From assembly GCA_000715605.1 (NCBI GenBank), contig KL568603.1, positions 1,963-8,920 on the forward strand: 6,958 bases of DNA, written 5' to 3'. Source of the DNA: Streptomyces speibonae. Its GTDB lineage: Bacteria > Actinomycetota > Actinomycetes > Streptomycetales > Streptomycetaceae. The translations under genes and the position numbers were made by a program. A model generated the notes under the pieces. That model saw only the letters and a list, made by a program, of their open reading frames with translations, was not told the DNA's origin and ran no database searches. Positions 1-6,958 of the stretch are shown piece after piece (position 1 is the first letter of the stretch; the number at the start of each line of letters is the position of its first letter).

Positions 1-22
1 CAGAGATGTGTATAAGAGACAG
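1..22 (+). other. Tn5/Nextera mosaic-end sequencing adapter (artefact, not genomic)
   Basis: Bases 4-22 read AGATGTGTATAAGAGACAG, the exact 19-bp hyperactive Tn5 mosaic end used in tagmentation libraries. Translating across it gives the well-known artefact peptides MCIRDR (from base 6) and MYKRQ (from base 8), both apparent ORF starts here. The three bases in front, CAG, match neither standard Nextera primer extension (which would end in GTC or CGG) but do match the last three bases of a mosaic end, so two adapters in tandem would explain them. Genomic sequence begins at base 23. Any gene start called inside this stretch is false. Confidence 0.97.
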
Positions 23-1063
23 GGCGCCCACCCCGGCGCACCCTCCCGCACCGGGCGGGGCACCCTCGTCGAGGTCATCGACGCCGACCCGGAGCGCGAG
101 CTCGGCCCGGACACCGTCGCCAAGTTCGGCCCCCGCCTGCCCTTCCTGCTCAAGCTCCTCGCCGCCGGAGCCCCGCTCTCCCTCCAGGTCCACCCCGACC
201 TGGCCCAGGCGAAGGAGGGCTACGCCGACGAGGAGCGCCGGGGCGTTCCCGCGACCGCCCCGCACCGCAACTACAAGGACGCCAACCACAAGCCCGAACT
301 GGTCTGCGCCCTCACCGAGTTCGACGGCCTGTGCGGCTTCCGCGACCCCCGGCGCGCCGCCGAACTCCTCGACGGCCTCGGCGTGGACTCTCTCAAGCCG
401 TACGTCGACCTGCTGCACGCCCAGCCCGAAGAGGCCGCCCTGCGCGAGGTCCTCACCGCGATCCTCACCGCCGACCCCGAGGAGATGGCCCGCACCGTCA
501 CCGAGACGGCCGCCGCCTGCGACCGCCTCGGCGGCGACTACGCCCCGTACGCCGACATCGCCCACCACTACCCGGGCGACCCCGGCGTCATCGCCGCGAT
601 GCTCCTCAACCACGTCCGGCTCCAGCCCGGCGAGGCCCTCTTCCTCGGCGCCGGCGTCCCCCACGCCTACCTCGACGGTCTCGGCGTCGAGATCATGGCC
701 AACTCCGACAACGTGCTGCGCTGCGGCCTGACCCCCAAGCACGTCGACGTACCCGAACTCCTGCGCATCGTCCGCTTCGAGTCCCGCGACCCCGGCGTGC
801 TGCGCCCGGAGGCCGGCCCGGACGGCGAGGAGGTCTACGAGACGCCCATCGACGAGTTCCGCCTCTCCCGCTACGTCCTCCCCGAGGGCGGCGCCACCCG
901 CGACCTCACCCTCACCACCCCGCAGATCCTGCTCTGCACCGAGGGTTCCGTGGAGGCGGGCGAGCACGCACTGACCCCGGGCCGGTCCGTGTTCGTCCCG
1001 GCCGGTGAACAGGCCCACGTCTCGGGTACCGGAACCCTGTTCCGGGCCACGCTCGTCGCCTGA
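23..1063 (+). CDS. manA: Mannose-6-phosphate isomerase, type I (5'-truncated)
   Basis: Zinc-dependent cytoplasmic enzyme interconverting mannose 6-phosphate and fructose 6-phosphate, the entry to mannose 1-phosphate, GDP-mannose and mannosylated glycans. 346 genomic codons remain. Numbering from base 23, the type I zinc-site residues are visible: Gln55 and His57 in SLQVHPD, Glu92 in NHKPE, and His214 in VPHAYLDG. The family motif SDNVLRCGLTPK follows near residue 230, and a cupin-like C-terminal domain ends the protein. The first residues, GAHPGAPSR, belong to the conserved (M)GAHPGAPS block that in Streptomyces homologues lies about 37 residues from the start, so the start codon and N-terminus are missing. 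They were replaced by adapter, not lost in the organism. The reading frame is otherwise intact to TGA at 1061-1063. A hairpin follows 9 bp later, suggesting that transcription ends here and the metal transporter gene is separate. Confidence 0.96.
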   Translation, partial: GAHPGAPSRTGRGTLVEVIDADPERELGPDTVAKFGPRLPFLLKLLAAGAPLSLQVHPDLAQAKEGYADEERRGVPATAPHRNYKDANHKPELVCALTEFDGLCGFRDPRRAAELLDGLGVDSLKPYVDLLHAQPEEAALREVLTAILTADPEEMARTVTETAAACDRLGGDYAPYADIAHHYPGDPGVIAAMLLNHVRLQPGEALFLGAGVPHAYLDGLGVEIMANSDNVLRCGLTPKHVDVPELLRIVRFESRDPGVLRPEAGPDGEEVYETPIDEFRLSRYVLPEGGATRDLTLTTPQILLCTEGSVEAGEHALTPGRSVFVPAGEQAHVSGTGTLFRATLVA

Positions 1064-1072
1064 TCACCCCAT

Positions 1073-1094
1073 GACGGCGACCTGAGGCGCCGTC
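1073..1094 (+). terminator. Hairpin after manA, probable terminator
   Basis: GACGGCG (1073-1079) is a perfect 7-bp inverted complement of CGCCGTC (1088-1094), with an 8-base loop, starting 9 bp after the manA stop. There is no T-run, which is common for Streptomyces terminators. It could also protect the transcript end or only attenuate read-through into the next gene. Confidence 0.5.
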
Positions 1095-1200
1095 CGCGGG
1101 CCGTGCTGCAACAATGTCCCACCGTCAAGGGACGGGCACAGCCCCGGGCGGCGCACACGCGCCCGCCCGGGCCCGGCGTACGAAGGGACAACGCGGACAC

Positions 1201-2181
1201 ATGAGCGCGTCAGGCGGCACCAAGGCGATCGTGGCGGCACTCGCCGCCAACCTCGCGATCGCGGTAGCGAAGTTCGTGGCGTTCCTCTTCAGCGGCTCCT
1301 CGTCGATGCTCGCCGAGTCCGTCCACTCGGTCGCCGACTCCGGCAACCAGGGGCTGCTGCTCGTCGGCGGCAAGCGGGCCCAGCGCCAGGCCACCCCGCA
1401 ACACCCCTTCGGCTACGGCCGTGAGCGCTACATCTACGCCTTCCTCGTCTCCATCGTGCTCTTCTCGGTCGGCGGCATGTTCGCCCTCTACGAGGGCTAC
1501 GAGAAGATCAAGCACCCGCACGAGCTGGAGCACTGGTACTGGCCGGTCGGCGTGCTCGTCTTCGCGATCATCGCCGAGGGCTTCTCCTTCCGCACCGCCA
1601 TCAAGGAGTCCAACGCCCTGCGCGGCCACCGGTCCTGGAAGGAGTTCGTCCGTCACGCCAAGGCGCCGGAGCTGCCGGTCGTCCTCCTGGAGGACCTCGG
1701 CGCGCTCGTAGGCCTGGTCCTCGCCCTCGGCGGTGTCGGTCTGGCCCTGGCCACCGGCGACAGCGTCTGGGACGGCATCGGCACCCTGTGCATCGGCGTG
1801 CTGCTCATCCTGATCGCCCTGGTGCTCGCCGTGGAGACCAAGTCGCTGCTGCTGGGCGAGGCCGCGGGCGCCGAGGAGACCCGGAAGATCGAGGCCGCCG
1901 CCGTCGACGGCGCCACCGTCACCCGCATCATCCACATGCGCACGCTCCACATCGGCCCGGAGGAGCTGCTGGTCGCCGCGAAGATCGCCGTCCGGCACGA
2001 CGACACCGCCGCCGAGATCGCCTCCGCCATCGACGCCGCCGAATCCCGCATCCGCGAGGCCGTCCCGATCGCCCGCGTGATCTACCTGGAGCCCGACATC
2101 TACAGCGAGGCCGAAGCCGCCAAGGGCCCGGACCCCGAGGCCACCCCCGGCGGCCCAGCGGCGCCGGACACCGACCACTGA
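1201..2181 (+). CDS. Cation diffusion facilitator (CDF) metal transporter, ZnT9-like
   Basis: 326-residue inner-membrane protein expected to exchange Zn2+ or another divalent metal for protons. Six hydrophobic segments lie near residues 8-30, 35-57, 78-98, 113-132, 159-184 and 189-213, followed by a soluble domain (about 220-305) typical of CDF dimers and an acidic, Pro/Gly-rich tail. TM2 carries the CDF signature ESVHSVAD (His42, Asp46). The HPFGYGRERYIYAF block follows at 68-81. TM5 has LLEDLGALVG (Glu164, Asp165) instead of the usual HxxxD, a trait I associate with the ZnT9-like branch. The C-terminal MRTLHIGPEELLV and YLEPDIY blocks also fit that branch. ATG 1201 was chosen because homology starts there and AAGGG (1183-1187) lies 13 bp upstream. 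The in-frame ATG at 1114 would add 29 Ala/Arg/Gly-rich residues with no family match. The metal specificity cannot be read from sequence. Confidence 0.93.
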   Translation: MSASGGTKAIVAALAANLAIAVAKFVAFLFSGSSSMLAESVHSVADSGNQGLLLVGGKRAQRQATPQHPFGYGRERYIYAFLVSIVLFSVGGMFALYEGYEKIKHPHELEHWYWPVGVLVFAIIAEGFSFRTAIKESNALRGHRSWKEFVRHAKAPELPVVLLEDLGALVGLVLALGGVGLALATGDSVWDGIGTLCIGVLLILIALVLAVETKSLLLGEAAGAEETRKIEAAAVDGATVTRIIHMRTLHIGPEELLVAAKIAVRHDDTAAEIASAIDAAESRIREAVPIARVIYLEPDIYSEAEAAKGPDPEATPGGPAAPDTDH

Positions 2182-2207
2182 CCGCGCCGGCCCCGAATTC
2201 GGCCTGA

Positions 2208-3905
<1,698 letters not shown>

Positions 3906-3936
3906 GCCCGGGCTCCCCGGCAGCAGATCCACCCAG

Positions 3937-3969
3937 GCAGGCCCCCGCACCCCCGTGACGGGGGCCTGC
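3937..3969 (+). terminator. Strong hairpin terminator after ahcY
   Basis: GCAGGCCCCCG (3937-3947) pairs perfectly over 11 bp with CGGGGGCCTGC (3959-3969), with an 11-base loop, 31 bp after the ahcY stop, followed by TCCTTG. A competing shorter hairpin, CCCCCG (3950-3955) with CGGGGG (3959-3964), uses the same right arm. The lack of a real T-run is normal for Streptomyces. It separates ahcY from the next gene. Confidence 0.85.
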
Positions 3970-4019
3970 TCCTTGGGCGGACCGGAGACCGGCCCAGACC
4001 GTCACGACCCAGGACCCCC

Positions 4020-4634
4020 ATGCCCCGCGGCCGCTATTCGCTCCACGATCCGCACGATCACACCCCCCTCGCGGAAGAGCACTTCCACTGCGCCCCCGGC
4101 CCTTCCGGCTGGCGCTACGTCTCCCAGCTCACCGCCCCCTCCGGCGATCACCTGGGCTCGGTCGACCTGGCTCTCGACGAACTCGGCCGCCCCATCCGCC
4201 TCGAACTCCATGCCGCGAGCTGGCAGGTCCGCGGCGCCGCCCTCGACGGCGTCACCTGGGTCCGTACGGACCCCACCGGGACCCACGCCACCGAAGGCAA
4301 TGTGCGCGCCCACGCCTTCACCGGCTCGTCCCCCGCCTTCCTCGTCGCCACCGCCCGTCTCCTGCGCCTCACCCCCTCCACGGCGGCCACCCGCGTACGC
4401 CTCGTCGCCTTCACCGACCCGGTCCTCGCCCCACGCACCCTGGACCAGTCCTGGGCGCTGGTGAAAAGAGAAACACACACCACTGACAACGGCCCCCTGA
4501 CCGTGGACGAATACCAGGTCACGGCCCTGGACACGGGCGAACAGCACGCCGTGCACCTCGCCGGCGACGTGGTGCTCGCGGCGCCCGGCATCGAGCTCGA
4601 AGACCTCGAATCACCACCGTCGGTCTTCGCCTGA
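4020..4634 (+). CDS. Conserved-looking hypothetical protein with His-rich N-terminus
   Basis: 204-residue protein of no family I can name. It has no signal peptide or membrane span, so it is probably cytoplasmic. Alternating hydrophobic/polar stretches such as LGSVDLALDELGRPIRLELHA (about residues 46-66) and AVHLAGDVVLA (about 180-190) suggest mostly beta structure. The first 24 residues hold five His and a Cys (HDPHDH then HFHC), and SGWRYVSQ follows. The start is supported by AGGA (4011-4014) five bases before ATG 4020 and by codon usage matching the neighbours throughout. It lies 50 bp after the ahcY terminator, so it needs its own promoter, which I could not identify. It converges on the RDD gene with a gap of 21 bp. 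I recall a small unknown protein in this place in other Streptomyces, but that is memory, not a search. No function is assigned. Confidence 0.85.
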   Translation: MPRGRYSLHDPHDHTPLAEEHFHCAPGPSGWRYVSQLTAPSGDHLGSVDLALDELGRPIRLELHAASWQVRGAALDGVTWVRTDPTGTHATEGNVRAHAFTGSSPAFLVATARLLRLTPSTAATRVRLVAFTDPVLAPRTLDQSWALVKRETHTTDNGPLTVDEYQVTALDTGEQHAVHLAGDVVLAAPGIELEDLESPPSVFA

Positions 4635-4655
4635 CGGACGGCCCCGCAGCCGCGT

Positions 4656-5579
4656 CTACGCCGGCGGTACGAACCCCGTGGCGGGCCGCTCGGCCGACGC
4701 CTCCCCACCCCGGTGCCCGGCCCCCGGACGCGCCGGCGGAACGACGGGCGGCACCACGGGCGGCACGGGCACCGCTGCGGCACCCACCCCACCGGCCGCC
4801 CCGATCCGCCCGCCGCCACCCGCGCCGGCCCCGTTCCCGAACGCCCGGCGGGCCTCCCGGGCCTGCCGCTCCTGCACCACCGCCGCCAGATACGCCGCCG
4901 GCGGCACCCCTGGCGGTACTGGCGCCCCCGTACGCTCCGCCAGGTCCGACGCCAGCCGCTCCGCCATCGACCAGCCGACCTGCGGATCCAGCTGCCGCAT
5001 CCGCGTCAGGTACTGACGGACCGCGAGCCAGAGAGCATCGGGTACGGCCGACAGATCCAACCCCGAGAAGCGCCCCGCCAGCCACGGCGGAGGCGGCGGC
5101 ACGAGGTCGGCACGCGCGGCCGGCACCCGCTCCCGCACGACCAGAGTCCCCGCGAACACATCGCCCAGGCGCCGGCCACGTGCCGAGACCAGCGAGGCAA
5201 CCACGGCCACGACCCCGAAGGTCATAAGGATTTCGATCACGCCGATCAGCCCCCGCACCAGCGCATGCCGGAACCGGATCGGACCGCCGTCGTCCCGCAC
5301 CACCCGCAGCCCGCACGCCAGCTTCCCGAGCGACCGTCCCTGGCTGAGCGTCTCCACCATGATCGGTGCGCCCACCAGGACCAGGACGAAGACCGCGATC
5401 GTGATCGCCATCTGCGCCGCCTGGTCCAGGGAGGCCGTGGCAGCCACGAGACCGATGGTCACGGCGACGTACGCGGCCACGGCCGCCGCCAGATCGAGCA
5501 GCACGGCCAGGGCCCTGCTGGGCAGCCTTGCGGGGCGCAACTCCAGCGCCACCGCCTCGCCCGTCACCAGCTCACTCAC
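4656..5579 (-). CDS. RDD-family membrane protein
   Basis: 307-residue integral membrane protein of unsettled function; some RDD members have been linked to transport or Na+/H+ exchange. The RDD domain spans about residues 16-150. LPSRALAVLLDL supplies the conserved Arg22 and Asp29. GRSLGKLACGLRVVR lies at 81-95, and RRLGDVFAGTLVVR, with another conserved Asp140, at 136-149. Likely membrane segments are near 24-47, 57-75 and 111-131. A soluble region follows, and the last ~50 residues are a low-complexity Pro/Gly/Ala tail, probably disordered. The GTG start at 5577-5579 was chosen because GAAGGG (5588-5593) precedes it by 8 bases and the family match begins there (VSELVTGEAVALEL). The open frame runs upstream to 6329, but that part is only the shadow of the opposite gene. 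It is divergent from the SpoIIM-family gene, a recurrent actinobacterial pairing. Confidence 0.92.
   Translation of the reverse strand: MSELVTGEAVALELRPARLPSRALAVLLDLAAAVAAYVAVTIGLVAATASLDQAAQMAITIAVFVLVLVGAPIMVETLSQGRSLGKLACGLRVVRDDGGPIRFRHALVRGLIGVIEILMTFGVVAVVASLVSARGRRLGDVFAGTLVVRERVPAARADLVPPPPPWLAGRFSGLDLSAVPDALWLAVRQYLTRMRQLDPQVGWSMAERLASDLAERTGAPVPPGVPPAAYLAAVVQERQAREARRAFGNGAGAGGGGRIGAAGGVGAAAVPVPPVVPPVVPPARPGAGHRGGEASAERPATGFVPPA
4732..4767 (-). repeat. Three 12-bp units encoding VPPV/VPPA in the RDD protein tail
   Basis: On the plus strand, ACGGGCGGCACC (4744-4755) is followed directly by ACGGGCGGCACG (4756-4767), and a diverged third unit occupies 4732-4743. Read on the minus strand they encode VPPV, VPPV and VPPA. 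This looks like recent in-frame slippage in a disordered Pro-rich tail, so unit number may vary between strains. Confidence 0.75.
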
Positions 5580-5672
5580 ACCTGCCGCCCTTCCCTGACC
5601 TGCCCCGAACACCGCCAGTCTGCCAAGCTGATGACCCGACCGCCGACGCACACCCGAGGAGCAGGCACACCG
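5580..5672. promoter_or_regulatory. Divergent intergenic region between RDD and SpoIIM-family genes
   Basis: These 93 bp must hold the start signals of both divergent genes. The two ribosome binding sites are clear: GAAGGG at 5588-5593 (minus strand) and GAGGAG at 5656-5661 (plus strand). On the plus strand, CTGACC (5595-5600) and CAGTCT (5616-5621) loosely resemble -35 and -10 boxes, but the 15-bp spacing is short. No confident promoter is visible on either strand. The two genes could be co-regulated from here. Confidence 0.45.
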
Positions 5673-6680
5673 ATGGACCTCGACGTCTTCGTCTCCGCCC
5701 ACCGCGCGGAGTGGGACCGCCTCGACGCCCTCCTCCGGCGCCAGCGCCGCCTCACCGGCGCGGAGGCCGACGAACTCGTCGTCCTCTACCAGCGTGCCGC
5801 CACCCACCTCTCCCTGATCCAGTCGGCGGCTCCCGATCCCCAGCTGACCGGTCGGCTCAGTCAGCTGGTGGCCCGCGCGCGCAGTGCCGTGACCGGCGCC
5901 CGCCGGGCGTCCTGGCGCGACGTCACGCACTTCCTGACCCACAGCTTCCCGGCCGCCGTCTACACCTCGCGTCACTGGTGGGTGCCCACGGCACTGCTCT
6001 CCACGGCCGTGGCGGTCCTGCTGGGCTGGTGGATAGCCACCCACCCCGACGTGCAGGCATCCATCGCCGCCCCCAGCGAACTGCGCGAGCTCACCCGCCC
6101 CGGCGGTCAGTACGAGACGTACTACTCGAGCAACCCCGCGGCCTCTTTCGCCGCCCAGGTCTGGACGAACAACGCCTGGGCCGCGGCCCTCTGCCTGATC
6201 CTGGGCGTCTTCCTCGGACTGCCGGTGCTGTGGATCCTCTTCCAGAACATGCTCAACCTGGGCGTCGGCTTCGGGCTGATGTCCTCGGCCGGCCGCCTCG
6301 ACACCTTCCTCGGCCTGGTCCTGCCGCACGGACTCCTCGAACTCACCGCGGTCTTCGTCGCCGCGGGCACCGGACTCCGTCTCGGCTGGACCGTCATCGA
6401 CCCGGGTCCCCGCACCCGACGCACGGCGCTCGCGGAAGAGGGCCGGGCAGCCCTGGCCATGGCGATCGGACTGGCCCTGGTCCTCTTCGTCTCCGGGGCC
6501 ATCGAAGGCTTCGTCACTCCGTCGGGCCTGCCCACCTGGGCACGCGTCACCATCGGCGTCGTCGCGGAGCTGGCGTTCCTGACCTACGTCTATGTGGTGG
6601 GCGGACGTGCGGCACGCGCCGGCGCGACCGGGGACCTAGAGGCGTCCGAGCGCAGTGCCGACGTGCCCACTGCCGCCTGA
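5673..6680 (+). CDS. SpoIIM/DUF95-family multi-pass membrane protein
   Basis: 335-residue membrane protein of the stage II sporulation protein M family. In Bacillus SpoIIM acts in the forespore-engulfment complex with SpoIID and SpoIIP; the actinobacterial members are not known to do this. A soluble, charged N-terminus (1-95, MDLDVFVSAHRAEWDRLD) precedes a first membrane segment near 104-122. Family motifs follow: VWTNNAWAAAL (163-173), PHGLLELTAVFVAAGTGL (218-235) and SGAIEGFVTPSG (274-285), with further membrane segments near 170-192, 209-231, 260-278 and 290-310. ATG 5673 was chosen for the family-like MDLDVF start and GAGGAG 11 bases upstream. The in-frame ATG at 5631 would add 14 residues but has no ribosome binding site. 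In other actinobacteria this gene and the RDD gene lie near moxR-type AAA ATPase and DUF58 genes, which suggests a shared envelope-related role. Here an rRNA operon lies downstream. Confidence 0.93.
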   Translation: MDLDVFVSAHRAEWDRLDALLRRQRRLTGAEADELVVLYQRAATHLSLIQSAAPDPQLTGRLSQLVARARSAVTGARRASWRDVTHFLTHSFPAAVYTSRHWWVPTALLSTAVAVLLGWWIATHPDVQASIAAPSELRELTRPGGQYETYYSSNPAASFAAQVWTNNAWAAALCLILGVFLGLPVLWILFQNMLNLGVGFGLMSSAGRLDTFLGLVLPHGLLELTAVFVAAGTGLRLGWTVIDPGPRTRRTALAEEGRAALAMAIGLALVLFVSGAIEGFVTPSGLPTWARVTIGVVAELAFLTYVYVVGGRAARAGATGDLEASERSADVPTAA

Positions 6681-6733
6681 TGTGCGGAGGGCCCTGATCA
6701 ACTGCTAGTCTCCTCTTCGCCCCACGGGAGCCG

Positions 6734-6762
6734 TTGACACGGCGCGTGCGGGGAGGTAGATT
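6734..6762 (+). promoter_or_regulatory. rRNA operon promoter, near-consensus housekeeping sigma type
   Basis: A perfect -35 TTGACA (6734-6739) and a -10 TAGATT (6757-6762) are separated by 17 bp, and transcription should start near 6769. This is the best promoter in the window and fits the strong HrdB-dependent promoters of Streptomyces rrn operons, which carry several promoters in series. Other candidates are weaker: TAGTCT at 6706-6711 upstream and TAAAGT at 6905-6910 downstream, neither with a proper -35. Confidence 0.85.
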
Positions 6763-6768
6763 CGAACA

Positions 6769-6958
6769 GTTGCCTGGAGACGGGGTCTCACCCGGAAGGC
6801 GACAGTGAGTATCTAGCCGCTTCTCGACGAGACGATGATTTCGCGGAAGCACCTCCCGATGAATCGGAAAACGAAGGCCGGTCAGTCCGCCCTGAAACTT
6901 CTGATAAAGTCGGGCCCGCCGGAAAGGGAAACGCGAAAGCGCGTGAACCTGGAAAGCA
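6769..6958 (+). other. 5' leader of an rRNA (16S-23S-5S) operon, cut off before 16S
   Basis: From about 6890 to the end I recognise the Streptomyces rrn leader: CTTCTGATAAAGTCGG (6898-6913), then GCCGGAAAGGGAAACGCGAAAGC (around 6918-6940) and ACCTGGAAAGCA at the edge. Small hairpins occur at 6856-6867 (CCGA/TCGG) and 6931-6944 (ACGCG/CGCGT around AAAG). Purine-rich, A-rich composition unlike the surrounding genes fits the unstable pre-rRNA leader. BoxA, the processing stem and the mature 16S start are not reached. No protein gene is supported here. The 53 bp between the SpoIIM-family stop and the promoter show no clear terminator. Confidence 0.85.

Noticed and set aside
1114..1200. Earlier ATG start for the CDF transporter
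   Set aside because: The extra 29 residues are Arg/Ala/Gly-rich, unlike family N-termini, and no ribosome binding site precedes 1114.
5631..5672. ATG 5631 as the SpoIIM-family start
   Set aside because: No ribosome binding site precedes it. ATG 5673 has GAGGAG and a family-like N-terminus. A leaderless transcript from 5631 remains a remote option.
4656..6680. bldA-type TTA codon control
   Set aside because: The one TTA on the minus strand (opposite TAA at 5225-5227) is out of frame, and I found none in frame in the other genes.
6700..6711. TAGTCT as an additional upstream rrn promoter
   Set aside because: It fits TAnnnT, but there is no -35 at the right spacing; transcript mapping would be needed.
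6751..6775. tRNA T-arm-like GATTCGAAC near the rrn promoter
   Set aside because: No acceptor stem, anticodon arm or D-arm can be drawn around it; the bases are explained by the -10 box.

Overview
The window is very GC-rich with strong G/C bias at third codon positions, GAGGAG/AAGGG-type ribosome binding sites, and a right-hand end that I recognise as the leader of a Streptomyces-type rRNA operon. It is best read as a Streptomyces (or close relative) chromosomal core fragment. It looks like a short-read contig: the first 22 bases are not genomic but the Tn5/Nextera mosaic-end adapter, and the last ~190 bases are rRNA-operon leader, a multicopy sequence where assemblies commonly break.

Layout from left to right: (1) adapter, 1-22. 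(2) The 3' part of manA (type I mannose-6-phosphate isomerase, plus strand), whose first ~37 codons are missing at the adapter junction; a hairpin follows its stop. (3) A cation diffusion facilitator (ZnT9-like CDF metal transporter), plus strand. (4) A ~265-bp intergenic region with a possible promoter, small hairpins and a 16-bp direct repeat in 22-bp register, leading to (5) ahcY (adenosylhomocysteinase), complete, followed by a strong GC-rich hairpin terminator. (6) A 204-residue protein of unknown function with a histidine-rich N-terminus, plus strand, converging on (7) an RDD-family membrane protein on the minus strand, started at a GTG with a good ribosome binding site. (8) A divergent 93-bp intergenic region, then a SpoIIM/DUF95-family membrane protein on the plus strand. 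(9) A near-consensus housekeeping promoter (TTGACA, 17 bp, TAGATT) and the 5' leader of an rRNA operon, cut off before boxA and 16S.

Functional links are limited. ManA feeds mannose/GDP-mannose metabolism, AhcY removes S-adenosylhomocysteine and so supports methylation, and the CDF protein handles divalent metals; they appear to be neighbours with separate transcription signals, not a pathway. The RDD and SpoIIM proteins are a recurrent actinobacterial pair, usually found near MoxR-type AAA ATPase and DUF58 genes, none of which is seen here. I see no mobile element, CRISPR, biosynthetic cluster, tRNA or convincing novel system. The points most worth a second look are the adapter chimera, the ahcY leader with its repeat, the non-canonical metal site of the CDF protein, and the unknown histidine-rich protein.
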